From Impatiens glandulifera (Eukaryota > Streptophyta > Magnoliopsida > Ericales > Balsaminaceae): a DNA stretch of 64,000 nucleotides. Positions within the stretch are counted from its first letter, which is position 1, and each line of letters starts with the position of its first letter. Both the position numbers and the translations under genes were made by a program. Below are positions 34,286-45,419 of the stretch, piece after piece. Where the stretch lies: positions 29,901,151-29,965,150 of the forward strand of contig NC_061862.1 of assembly GCF_907164915.1 (NCBI RefSeq). Reading direction: 5' to 3'. The notes beneath the pieces were generated by a model. The model searched no databases. It saw nothing but the letters and a program-made list of their open reading frames with translations, and was not told the DNA's origin.

Positions 34286-34293
34286 TACTAGTG

Positions 34294-35170
34294 AGTGCGA
34301 TTGCTTGGGATTGGCCTAGAATCTTCTGCATACTCTGACCGCAAACAATATGTACGGTCGACTAGCTGTTAGATACAATAGTGAACCGATAATCCCTCGG
34401 TAATCCGTAATGTCTACTCCTTGACCGTCCTTATATTTGTCTAATTTAATAGATGAACTCATAGGGGTAGCGACTGAAGAGCAGTTGTCCATTCCAAACT
34501 TCTTTAGTAATTCATCTATATATTTGGATTGGTTGATGAATGTTCCTTCCTCGATATGCCGAACCTGAAGACCTAGAAAGAAACTCAACTCCCTCATCAT
34601 ACTCATTTCAAATTTATCGGTCATCATTTTTGAAAATTTGTCACATAGCTTAGAATCGGTTGAACCAAAAATTATGTCGTCCACGTAAATTTGAACAAGT
34701 AAAACATGCCCATTTTCCTCAAATTTAAACAGGGTTTTATCTACTAAACCTATGGTAAAATCATGATTGAATAGAAATTTTGTTAAAGTATCATACCAAG
34801 CTCTAGGAGCTTGTTTCAAACCGTAAAGAGCTTTATCCAGCCGATACACATGGCTAATTAATTCTAAATTTTTAAAATCTGGAGGTTGTTCAACATAAAC
34901 CTCTTCATTTAACTCACCATTTAAAAATGCAATTTTAACATCCATTTGAAAAACTTTGAAGTTTTTGAAAGCCGCAAAAGCAAGAAAGATTCTAATGGCT
35001 TCAAGTTTGGCCACATGAGTAAATGATTCTTCAAAATCAATGCATTCTTCCTATTTATATCATTGGGCCACTAATCTGGCCTTGTTCCTCGTAACTAAAC
35101 CGTTTTCATTAAGTTTATTTCTGAACACCCATCTTGTTCCTATAGCCGATTGATGTTTCGGTCTTAGAAC
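34294..35170 (-). pseudogene. Element C pol: reverse transcriptase and start of RNase H
   Basis: The ORF at 34316-35014 gives copia [49 protein letters not shown] with an intact YVDD box, [19 protein letters not shown]. The upstream part (LVPK-like, RWVFRN, RNKARLVAQ-like) is read to ~35170 with stops or shifts. The CACTA element cuts the RNase H start at 34293/34294. Confidence 0.88.
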
Positions 35171-35197
35171 TAGATGCCATACTTTATTCCTCTCAAA

Positions 35198-36067
35198 CTA
35201 ATTTAGTTTTTCTTGCATTGCTAAAATCCAATCGGGATCTAACAATACTTCATCCACCTTTTTCGGCTCAATTTGTGATATGAAAGCCGAGTTTTCATAT
35301 TCTTCCAAAAGTTGATGCCTAGTTCGGGTGGGTGATAAAGGGTTACCTATTATAAGCTCAAGAGGATGATCTTTATTCCTTTTAATGTTCGGTCCGGTTA
35401 TATCTCCCAAGAAATTGATTATCTGATCAAAGTTAGACATATCAGTAGGCTGAACAGAGTCAAGTCGACCAATTTCCTCAATGGACACTGAGTTGTCAAC
35501 TTCCTGCTGTAAAGAAGCTTGATCCGGCTGAATTTCAGTATTAACCGCTTGATCATAGACAAACTTTCTAAGAATCAGAACCTCATCTTCATAATTAGAT
35601 TGAATATTTAAATTTTCCAACCGATTATGTAGGCCAAAGGGTGATGCAGTATTACTTTCAACAGATTCATCAAAAACATCATGCGAAGATTCTTCAACGG
35701 TTAAGGTCCTAGTGTTATACACTCTATATGCCTTACTAACTGCCGAATAGCCCATCATTATACCTACGTCGGATTTAGCATCAAAAGCGGTCAAATAATG
35801 TTTGTCATTGATGTGAATGTAACATTTACAGCCAAAAATCCCAAGATACCGGATGTTAGGAACTCTGTCATAATATACTTCAAATGGTGTTTTATTGAGC
35901 CATTTTTTGATCATAGATCAATTTTGTGTATGACATACAGTATTAATATCATCGACCCAAAACTTTTAAGCAATACTCGAATCAGCTATCATAGACCTTA
36001 CGACTTCCTTGAGAGTTCGATTTCTTCTCTCGGCCAGTCCGTTTTGTTGAAGAGTTCTAGCATTAGA
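35198..36067 (-). pseudogene. Element C pol: integrase C-terminal part
   Basis: A 238-codon ORF (35198-35914) plus 35966-36067. It reads QQNGLAERRNRTLKE (the catalytic glutamate of DDE is in this block), KTPFEVYY, LGIFGCKCYI and the linker toward RT (TRTRHQLLEEY; LDPDWILAMQEKLN). It is cut at 36067 by element D; the N-terminal part resumes at 50211. Confidence 0.88.
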
Positions 36068-37278
36068 TGTTAGAAAAATTGAGTAGATTAATTTTAACCG
36101 GCCAAAAGACTTAATCAATCTCAATCTTCTTGTGCAGGTACAGATCAAACCGGCTGAAGTACTAAACTAAATGCTCTGGTCATAGTTTACGAAACCGACT
36201 GAACTCCTGAACCGGATCGGCTTGCAAAGGCTGATTCATCCGGCTGACACATTCTTATTGAAGATCGTAAAAGTTCAACGGAAAATATGAAAAGTGGCAA
36301 ATCTGAGAAAATGACGTAATATGACGATATAAAGATTTCTCGAAAATACAAAAGAAGATAAGATCCGGATCAGAAGCATGCAACGAAAACAATGATGAAA
36401 CTGGTTATCTAACTCTACAAGCAACATCAGATTCATGCGACTCTGACTTGGTGCATGCATGCCATGTGTCAAAAATGCAAGCCAGTCTAAGTGCATGACT
36501 GCCAAGTGTCCGATATGACAAAGCGTGCACGCAACCTCTAAACCGGATCGACGTGGCTTCAAATGACCAATCAAGCGGAAAGAGAAAATTATGACCGTTG
36601 TCATATCTTCTCTATAAATAGAAGCCAATGGTGCCGAAGATACATACGTGTGAGATCATTTACGAAAAAGCTCATACAAGAGAGAAGCAATAGAAACAAA
36701 AGATCTTACGTACCACCTCGAATAATGATTGAAATTCTGAAAGTGTCTTTGTATTGTGTGTATTTTACCAAGTGTAAAAAGTATTGTATTACATCATTGT
36801 GAGTGGTGTAACTGACGAGCTGTTACTCGTTCGAATTGTGTAGTGTGGTTGTGTAATATTCTTTAGTGAATATCCTTCTCACTGTTTGATAAGAAGGGGT
36901 GACGTAGGAGATTAAACTTCGAACATCCATAAAATCTTGTCTCATGTTCTTTACTTTCATATTCCGGCTTACTCACTCAAACCTAACTGAAACATCTAAA
37001 CCGAGATAACTAATATAATCCTAAATCAAACCAGTTCTTTTCTTAAACCGATATCTCCTAAATAACATCCAAACCGAACTATGTGTGTTGCTTCAAGTTG
37101 AAACAAACCATTTTCCGCACTTGAACCCAGTTCAAGAGGTTTGTGACAGCTTGCGTAGTGTTAAGAAGCAGTTTTAGTCTCTAACAGGACTATTACCAAT
37201 ATTGTGTGTGTTGTTGTGTAAGCGTTCACCCTTTGAAACCGGAACCCCGGTCCTCCAAGGGCGATCCCGATCCTAACA
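36068..37278 (+). repeat. Element D 5' LTR (1211 bp)
   Basis: TGTTAGAAAAATTGAG...GATCCTAACA. Promoter elements: palindrome ATGACCGTTGTCAT (36591-36604) and TATAAATA (36613-36620). It has ~50 bp near its 3' end (around 37070-37120) that are deleted from the 3' LTR. Confidence 0.9.
36591..36620 (+). promoter_or_regulatory. Element D LTR promoter
   Basis: Palindrome with MYB core (CCGTTG/CAACGG) followed eight bases later by TATAAATA. The 3' LTR copy (about 49567-49600) has one change in the palindrome centre. Confidence 0.65.
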
Positions 37279-37280
37279 AG

Positions 37281-37292
37281 TGTTATCAAAGC
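37281..37292 (+). other. Element D primer binding site
   Basis: TGTTATCAAAGC, a two-base variant of the iMet site TGGTATCAGAGC, two bases after the LTR. Confidence 0.75.
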
Positions 37293-37323
37293 AGGAATCT
37301 TAACACTCAAGCAACCGAAGAAA

Positions 37324-38967
37324 ATGGGGTTGGGAAACATGACCCACAATGACAAGCCACCGATGCTAAACAGTGAAGGATTTAGCGGCTGTAAGAAACA
37401 AATGTATTTACATCTGATCAAGCTCGATGATGAGATGAACAAAGTTCTAAAGGAGGGTCCGATAAAGCTCAACAAGGAGACGGAAGAATGGACGACTGAA
37501 GATTGAAGAAGAAACAACCTGGACAACCATTGCATGAGACATATCTTCAAAGCGATATATGACAACACGTTCAACAAAATTTCAGATTGTCAAAATGCAA
37601 AGGAAGCCTGGGAAACGATCATTCAGATCCATGAGGGAAATGAAAAAACTAAGGAGAACAAAATCTTGGTGGCAACTCAAAAATATGAGAACATCAAGAT
37701 AAAACCGAGAGAAAACATGAAAGAGTTCAGTGACCGGTTCACTAGTGTAGTCAATGAGCTACACACACTTGGAAAGAGATATTACAACTGGGAGATCATC
37801 ATAAAAGGCTTGAGATCTTTACCAAGTGCATGGGACATCAAAACCATGGTGATGAGGGAATCAAGCAACCTTGGACAGATGAAGATGCACAATGTGTTTG
37901 AGGATCTGAAAGCTTATGAATTCGAGATAAAATTTCGGATCGAAGATGAAGCATCAATCTCAACCGCAACCAGATCCTTGGTGACATCAGTGGAACCGGC
38001 GGTCCATGTATTAACCGTTGCGGCTCCCGTTAAAACCGCTGACCAGATTAGTGAAGACGTGATGGTCATGCTATCTCAAAAATTTGGGAGATTCATGAAG
38101 AAGAATCAACCATCGAACAACAACTTCAACTAAAACTATGCCGATAAATCAAATGTAAGATGTTTTAACTGTGACGGTTTTAGTCATTATAGGTCAGAAT
38201 GCAGGAAACCGAGGAGAGATGATCAAAAACCGGGAAACAACTATCAGGGAAACAACTACCACATGAATGATTACCAAAGAAACGACAACCAAGGAAACAA
38301 CTATCAAAGAAACAACAATCTGCAAACCGGTGCAGGAAATGAAATCCAGAAGGCACTTATCGAATCCGACGGCGGAAGCGATTGGGCTAACTCCGATACC
38401 GAAAACGACGAAGAAAGAATCACATGCTTCATGGCACATGATGAAGAGGTATTTAATTTCGCATCTGATGAATTTACTAAATAAGATTTAGTTACTGCAC
38501 TCAACGACATGGTCCCTGAGTTCAGAAACTTGTCTACTTATATACCGACCCGGTCAAACTATGAAACTAGAGAGTCAAGTGATACCGCTGGTGAGCCATG
38601 CAAAACCACGGTATATGAACCGGTCGGACTATCCTTAGAGAATGAGAAGCTCAAGGAGATAGTCCAACCGGTAACCAAAAAAGATGAAAGAACCAAATAT
38701 GTTACGGCTGCTTGGGAAAGATCCCGTGAAGCTGTAAATCAAATGTGTAACTATAAAAGACATCCTAAATGCAAATACGATATCGGTTACGAAAACAAAA
38801 GATCCGACAATAAGACCTCTTTAAACGGGATGAAACTCACAAAAGACAATCTTCCTTTCATAAGATTTGTCAAGAGCTCTTCAGCCGACACTGAGGCAGA
38901 ACATAACCTAAAACCGGAAAAAGAGTTAAAATATGTAAGTCCAACCGAAGAAATGGCTTCGTCCTGA
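37324..38967 (+). pseudogene. Element D gag
   Basis: One continuous frame from the ATG at 37324, interrupted by in-frame stops at 37504, 38131 and 38482 only. Capsid-like N-terminus (DEMNKVLKEGPIKL), then the copia gag core (TKENKILVATQKYENIKIKP, FSDRFTSVVNELHTLG, LPSAWDIKTMVMRES). A CCHC zinc knuckle CFNCDGFSHYRSEC follows (~38162-38205), then an Asn/Gln-rich stretch, an acidic region, and a tail (NLPFIRFVKSSS) shared with elements A and C. Confidence 0.88.
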
Positions 38968-39200
38968 AAGAAGGAAAGCCATCCGGTTAGTAAACAGACA
39001 AACCAACACACGTTCAACAAGAACTAATATACCATCACCATCATGACAACATAAGGTACTCTTCGGCAGACAAGAAACTGTCAAACCGGGTACCGGTAAA
39101 TCAATTAGAACTATCACTGGGAAAATAATCCGACTTATTAAAGTTTGGATCCCAAAGGGACTAATCAACCACAGACCCAACTGAATGTGGGTACCAGAAA

Positions 39201-39224
39201 GGTGTAAATATTTATTTTTTGCAG
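39201..39224 (+). other. T-rich CAG motif at the gag-pol junction
   Basis: GTGTAAATATTTATTTTTTGCAG lies just before the protease frame. A near copy is at the same place in element C (51092-51114, minus strand). Element A has a TGCAG there too. It looks like a 3' splice site, but no matching donor is proven. Confidence 0.35.
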
Positions 39225-42200
39225 GTTAAGAGGAGCTTGCGGCTGGAAAACTCGGAATGGTACTTGGATAGTGAGTGTTCAAGACACATGACCGGCAACA
39301 GCGGACTTCTAGCCGATATCATCTATGAAACCGGAGCAATGATCACTTTTGGTGACAACTCAAAAGGTAGAACCGTGGGCAAGGGTAAGATTGTCCATGG
39401 TAACCTGTCCATAAATAACGTACATTTAGTTAGAAAACTTGCATTTTAACTTATTAAGTATAAGTCAAATGTGTGATATAGGGTACACGGTTGAATTTCA
39501 TATGCATGCATGCATTGTTAAAAATCATTAAGGTGATACACTATTAACCGGAAACCGAATGGGAAATATTTACAAAGTTGATTGGAAAACTAAAAATGAA
39601 AATCCTGTTTGCATGATAGCTAGGAATGATCCAAACTGGCTCTGGCATAAACGACTAAACCATCTGAACTTCAAAACCTTAAACTTTATATGCTCTAAAT
39701 AATTGGTTCATGGTTTTCCAAACATCAAATTTTCCAAAGATAAAGTATGTGCTACATGTGAAATGGGAAAACAAATAAAATCATCTTTTAAAAGCAATGA
39801 AAACTTTCAATCCGAAAGATGTTTAGAACTTTTTCATATGGATCTGTTTGGTCCGGTTAGAGTAACTAGTCTAGGAGGCATGCAATATACCATGGTAGTT
39901 ATTGATGATTATTCTAGATTTACTTGGGTAACATTTTTTGAACTTAAAAGTCAAGCTACACAAAACCTGATAAAACTACTTTTGAGAATACAAAATGAGA
40001 AGTCTATTTGAATTGACCGAATCAGAAGTGATAGAGGAACCAAATTTACAAATCGTACTTTAACTACTTTTCTTAATGATTCTAGTATTAGGCACGAGTT
40101 GTCTAGTGCTAGAACACCTCAACAAAACGGCCTGACTGAGAGAAGAAACCGAACTCTCAAGGAAGCCACAAGGTCCATGATAGCCGATTCGGGTGTTGCT
40201 CAAAAATTTTGGGTCGAAGCTATCAACACTTCTTATTATACTCAAAACCGGTCTTTAATTACTAAACGTTTTACTAAAAATCCTTTTGAAATATACTATG
40301 ACAAAGTTCCTAATATCCGGTATCTCATGATCTTTGGATGTAAGTGTTATATTCACATAACAACAAAAGTTATTTGACCGCATTTGATGCAAAATCCGAT
40401 GAAGGAATAATGTTGGGCTATTCAGTCGTAAGTAAAGCATATAGAGTTTATAACACTAGATCTTTAACGGTTGAAGAAACATCTCATGTTGTTTTTGATG
40501 AATCGGTTGAACGAAACACTGCATTACCCTTCGACCTTCACAATAGAATGGAAAATTTCAATATCTATTCTGATGATGAAGATGAGGTTCCGGTCTATAG
40601 ACGGTTTGTCAATGATCAAGCGGTTGATGCTGAACCTCAGCCTGATCAAGTTGCTTTACCGCAGAAAGTTGACGCTTTAGTTTCAACTGAAGAAATCGGT
40701 CGGCCTGACCTTGTTCAGCCTACCGATCAGTTTAACCTTGATCAGCCAACCAAACGCTTGGAAGACACGTCCCGGATAAACCTCAGAAGGAATAAAAATC
40801 ATCATCTTGAACTAGTAATAGGTAACATCTAATCACCCATCCGAACTAGGCGACATAATTTGGAACACTATGAAAACTTAGCTTTCATATCACAAATTGG
40901 GCCGAAAAAGGTGGATGAAGCTTTGCTAGATCCCAATTGGATTTTAGCAATGCAAGAGGAATTAAACGAGTTTGAGAGAAATAAAGTCTGGTACTTAGTC
41001 CCTAAACCGAAACATAAATCGGTCATAGGAACAAGATGGGTATTCAGAAATGAATTCAATGAAGACGGTTTAATTACGAGGAAGAAAACCCGACTAGTGG
41101 CTCAAGGTTACAAACATGAAGAATGCATTGATTTTGAAGAATCATTTGCTCCTGTTACTAGACTTGAGGTTATTAGAATATTTTTGGCATTTGCAGCTTT
41201 CAAAAATTTCAAAGTTTTTCAAATAGATGTTAAAAGTGATTTTCTAAATGGTAAAATAAATGAAATGTGTATGTTGATCAACCTACAGGTTTTAAAAATC
41301 CAGAACACGTGAATTATGTTTACCGGCTAAATAAAGCCCTTTACGATTTGAAACAGGCTCCAAGAGCCTAGTATGACACATTAACAACATTTTTATTTGA
41401 TCACAAGTTTACAATAGGTTCGGTTGATTAAACCTTTTTCAAATTTGAGAAAAAAGAACACATATTACTTGTTCAAATATATGTTGATGATATTATCTTC
41501 GGATCAACCAATCCAAAATTATGTGATAAATTCTCAAAAATGATGACTAATAAATTTCAAATGAGTATGATGGGAGAATTAAGTTTCTTCTTAGGTCTTC
41601 AGGTCAAGTAGATCGAAACCGGAACCTTCATAAGACAGCCAAAATACACAGTCAAACTATTGAAGAAATTCGGAATGGACACATGTGTCGAGGCGGCTAC
41701 ACCGATGAGCTCATCCGTAAAGCTAGATAAAGACGAGGACGATCAAGTAGTAGACATAACGACATATCGAGGAATCATCGGTTCACTACTTTACCTAACA
41801 TCCAGTCGACCAGACATTCTATTCGCGGTCGGAGTATGCGGGAGATTTCAAGCCAATCCAAAGCAATCACACTATACCGCGGCTAAACGGATCCTAAAAT
41901 ATCTGAAAGAAACCAAAGACGTGGGATTATGGTATCCAAAAGACTCTAGTTTTAATCTAATAAGTTATTCTGATGCAGACTACGCAGGCTGCAAGATCGA
42001 ATGAAAGAGTACAAGTGGGACTTGTCAGTTTCTGGGAGACCGGCTGGTCTCATGGTATAGCAAAAAGAAGACCTCAGTTGCTACTTCAACCGTAGAGGCG
42101 GAGTACCTAGCAGCCGGAAGCTGCTGTGCACAACTCCTCTGGATCCAACAACAACTTAAGAATTTCGGTGTAACCGCCGAAGAATCTCCAATCTTCTGTG

Positions 42201-42436
42201 ACAACACAAACGCAATAGCAATCACATATAATCCAGTGTTGCACTCAAGAACTAAACACATTGACATAATACATCATTTCATCTGGGAGCATGTGCAGCA
42301 AAAACACATCCGACTGGAGTATGTCTCAACCGAACATCAAGTGACTGATATCTTCACCAAACCGCTATAGGAAGCTAAGTTTTCTTACTTCAGAAATATT
42401 TTAGGACTTACTGATAGTAAACAACTTATGCCATGA
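39219..42436 (+). pseudogene. Element D pol: protease, integrase, RT, RNase H
   Basis: Protease (39219-39449): active site DSECSRHMTG where the family has DSGCS. Integrase: zinc-binding region to CATCEMGK (~39750), catalytic residues in FHMDLFGPV, IRSDRGTKF and QQNGLTERRNRT (to 40377). RT (40860-41560): [37 protein letters not shown] with YVDD intact, GSLLYLTSSRP. RNase H (to 42436): ISYSDADYAGC, TSGTCQFLG, VATSTVEAEYLAAG, end TKPL-EAKFSYFRNILG. Frameshifts near 40370 and 41260 and about eight in-frame stops. The protein would process, reverse transcribe and integrate the element; this copy is inactive. Confidence 0.9.
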
Positions 42437-42493
42437 CAGTAATGCATGCTTTCAAAAATACATCATCATGAAAAACCGGGGTATGAACTCAGG

Positions 42494-42511
42494 GAGAAGC
42501 TCACGCTTCTC
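42494..42511 (+). other. Conserved hairpin after element D pol
   Basis: GAGAAGC TCAC GCTTCTC, 7-bp arms and 4-base loop, 58 bases after the pol stop. It is the exact equivalent of 29656-29673 in element C. Confidence 0.65.
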
Positions 42512-43062
42512 AAGCCGTACCTCAATAGGAAATTGAACATTCAAGGATGCTAACCGGAAAGATATCTCCGGTTATGTCTAACAAATTCATACTACCAAAC
42601 CACATGTATCTATATTGAGCGGTTCAAATGACTTAGTAAACTAGATAGTTTAATCTAAAGATGAACAAATGTCGATTCGTTTCGATATTTCTTCACACCG
42701 GAATAAGATATCTCGATAAAATAAGTCATGGAAAACCAACCAATAAAATGGATCATGATTTCAGTAAACTGAAGTTTTCCTGCTAACTTGGGACGGCTGG
42801 CCATTTTTCATGCATACCTTAAAAATGGAACCTATAAATCATAAAAACAGTCAACCTCAATCGAGATGACGGCACGTGTCCATCATCAAGAGAGGAAGAC
42901 TAACATTTTGTCCATATATTTATTTTCATCATGAAAATCTTTAGTCATCATTACTATTGCATTGGAACTAAACATTGTACATCTAAACAAGTTAACCTCA
43001 TATTAATTACTTGATGACCTTACTAAGCACGCTTACATCCTTAACCAAGCCGAACCCTTGGC

Positions 43063-43070
43063 TATATAAA
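43063..43070 (+). promoter_or_regulatory. Element D X1 TATA box
   Basis: TATATAAA in GCTATATAAACAACC, 75-82 bp before the X1 ATG. The aligned position in C is CATTTAAATA. X2 and X3 have the same octamer. Confidence 0.6.
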
Positions 43071-43144
43071 CAACCCTTCATATCTCAAAATAGTTCACAA
43101 AAATATTATCAACAAAATACTTGAGCAAATATTATCACAAGAAC

Positions 43145-43906
43145 ATGAACTCCTCTCCTCTCTCTAAGAAGATCCTCTTAGCCGACTTCAATTCAATCTA
43201 CCAATATGAAGATTACAGCATTAAGGAGTTTTTCATTGCCCTTGAAAAAACCGGGCTAAGAAAATTCTTGGAGAATTGTTTCATCATCGACTACTTGGTA
43301 GTTGATGAATTATTTGAAACCGCTAAAGAAGTGCACCGGGACATCATCCTGGCGCAAGTCTATAGCCAAACCTTTCTATTCAGCGAGACGGATTTCGCTG
43401 AATACTGCGGTTTACCCACTGAAGGGGTAACTGATCTCACATACTCTCCGGTGACCATTGAAGAAATGTGTCACCTGTTCTAAAGCTCTAACATCCCGGT
43501 TAAAACCTGGGGTCCTAAGAGCCAACTTTCTCACAAGTACCAGATTCTCAGCGAGATTCTGGGAAAAACAGTTTTGGGTAGGGAAAATAGCTACTAATAT
43601 ACCCAACAAATGTTTGAAATGATGATTGCTATCACGGTTGGCACCCCGGTCAACTAGTCCTAGATCATCTTCAGCAATCTAAAGAAGATGATCACCACAA
43701 ACAAAACCGGCTACGCTCCTCAGCTGAGCGGCTTTTACGTAAGTCTTGACATCCACTCCGGATTTTTTGTCACTCTCCACCCGAAGCATGTGCTAAACAA
43801 AGGAGAGAATCCAAGAGATGATCTACAGATGAGAAAAGGCAACGACTAAGAAGACCTCAACCGTTGGATCATCCAACGTTTAATCTTTTCATGTCCTTTC
43901 TTTTAA
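43145..43906 (+). pseudogene. Element D gene X1: transposon-protein domain
   Basis: The ATG at 43145 (MNSSPLSKK); one frame runs to 43906 with several internal stops (the first at 43481). The N-terminal part is the X domain: KTGLRKFLENCFIIDYLVVD, ILAQVYSQTFLFSETDFAEY, CGLPTEGVTDLTY. The second half reads QQMFEMMIAITVGTPVN, IIFSNLKKM, TGYAPQLSGFYVS. About 254 codons. No signal peptide, no membrane segment and no Env-like feature were seen. It is homologous to X2 and the X3 N-terminus, consistent with tandem gene duplication inside the element. Resembles the Pfam 'putative plant transposon protein' domain. Role unknown. Confidence 0.78.
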
Positions 43907-43942
43907 TCGAATCATGCCATCTCATTTTTCTTAGTCTACATA

Positions 43943-43968
43943 ACCGGTAATTTTGCTGTACTACCGGT
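43943..43968 (+). terminator. 3' motif after element D X1
   Basis: ACCGGT AATTTTGCTGTACT ACCGGT, 37 bases after the X1 stop; same layout as the inverted repeats after X2 in C and D. The loop contains a TGTA element like those upstream of plant poly(A) sites. Confidence 0.4.
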
Positions 43969-44250
43969 ACGATACACCTTTATTGAAAATCATTTCCTTC
44001 CTCTTTTAGCCACATCTTGAATCATAAATATTTTGAAAAATATCTTACACAAAATAATCTCAAATCATCATTGGAAACATAAATATTTATTTCCTAGAAG
44101 GCGTGCCTAGTCCGGATAGACTAGACAGTGTACAACGCACCTTTCCAGAACAGATTATTCTCTTGAAAAGGCATCAAGCATTTAATGACTATACATAAAC
44201 GGTCAGATTTTTCAAAATATTTTCATTAAATGTTTCTCAACCGCCTGCAC

Positions 44251-44258
44251 TATATAAA
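44251..44258 (+). promoter_or_regulatory. Element D X2 TATA box
   Basis: TATATAAA in CACTATATAAAGACA, 104 bp before the X2 ATG; the counterpart in element C is CTATTTAAG. Confidence 0.6.
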
Positions 44259-44361
44259 GACATTATCACTCTTCAAACAAATCACATTTCAAAAGTATCT
44301 TTCTCTCTCTATATTTTGAACCTTCACCTTCATATTTCCGTCTCTCAATTTGTTCTTCAAG

Positions 44362-45116
44362 ATGAATGCTAAACTTCGGAACTCAATCATCGTTGACTTT
44401 GAATCAGTTATGAACTCCAGATTTGAAGGTGTTCTTATTCAACCTCTACTCATATCCGGATTACGAACCTTCCTTGAAGGATCGGACACCATCCTCAAAG
44501 ATGAGGTGCACGAGTTCTTCAACAACGGACACGTAAGGGACGATGACAGCATCGTTAATTTCATTGAAGGTGTATTACATCAGCTCACTGAAGAGTCATT
44601 CACAAATTTCTTCAACCTACCATCCGAAGGTTTTTCGGATTTTCCAACCCCTCACTTTCCAGCAAAAGAAGACTACTCATTTATCTTCTTCGGCACCACT
44701 AATCCGGTTGAAGACCACAATCTGAAAGATGACATAGCTCCTCACTTCCAAGTCCTTCAAGACTTGATCTAGCGGTCCATTCTGGGCAGAATGACGAATC
44801 AAAACTACTCTCGGGAAGTGTTTGATCTCATGATCTCTATAATCAAACTCTCGCCCATAAACTGGGCCTCATTTCTCTTCAACAACTTGAAGGAGCTCAT
44901 CAAAGCTCCAAGAAGACGAATCGACTTTCCCCCCAAATAAGCCGATACATCCGCTCCGTCATTCCAAATTGCGGACCCGGAGTCCTGGTAGGTCCGGCCA
45001 ACACACTGACCGACCACATGATGGAAAGCTGGATCGGAAGAATCGAGAACCGGACCGGTAACACCGTAGAGGAATGGATCGAGAGAATGAGAGAAGGAAA
45101 CTACTATAATTTTTAA
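44362..45116 (+). pseudogene. Element D gene X2: transposon-protein domain
   Basis: The ATG at 44362 (MNAKLRN). X domain: SGLRTFLEGSDTILKDEVHE, SIVNFIEGV, FFNLPSEGFSDFPTP. A stop at 44770 and a frameshift near 44935 precede the C-terminal part (VFDLMISIIKLSPINWASFL, then a segment ending MMESWIGRIENRTG). It ends at 45116, giving ~250 codons, like X2 of C. Homologous to X1 and the X3 N-terminus. Function unknown. Confidence 0.78.
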
Positions 45117-45141
45117 AAGTCTTTATTGTTTCCGGTCACAT

Positions 45142-45167
45142 CGGTTATTTTGTTGTACGACCAGGTG
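45142..45167 (+). terminator. 3' motif after element D X2
   Basis: CGGTTATTTTGTTGTACGACCAGG, 26 bases after the X2 stop; matches the perfect inverted repeat after X2 in element C but with weaker arms. Confidence 0.4.
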
Positions 45168-45419
45168 ACTATCCATGTAATCATTTCCTTCGGATTAATT
45201 TATAATAGTTTCACTTTCTCTAAAACTTCCGGCTTAACACAACTCTCAACACTAACATAAAATTCCGGTTCAACATAACGCTTCCAACTTAACACAAATT
45301 TTCAAACTTAATATAATTTTCCCAGTTTACCAAAACTTCGGTTAAACTTTAAAAGCTTCCGGTTAACCAAAGCTTCCGGTTAAAACAATAAATCTCAAAC
45401 ATTGACATTACGGATAAAC

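Larger units (their letters stand above)
30300..34293 (-). mobile_element. CACTA transposon carrying captured host gene exons (Pack-CACTA)
   Basis: Terminal inverted repeats CACTAGTAAAAAA (13 bp, both ends) and the 3-bp duplication AGT (30297-30299 and 34294-34296). Subterminal zones (about 30318-30640 and 34060-34285) are dense with AGCGATTGGT/ACCAATCGC motifs in both orientations, as expected for transposase binding in CACTA elements. No TNPA/TNPD-like transposase is visible. The interior instead holds exons of two unrelated plant genes in one orientation. It moved with a transposase encoded elsewhere. It lies in the RNase H domain of element C, so it is younger than C. Confidence 0.92.
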
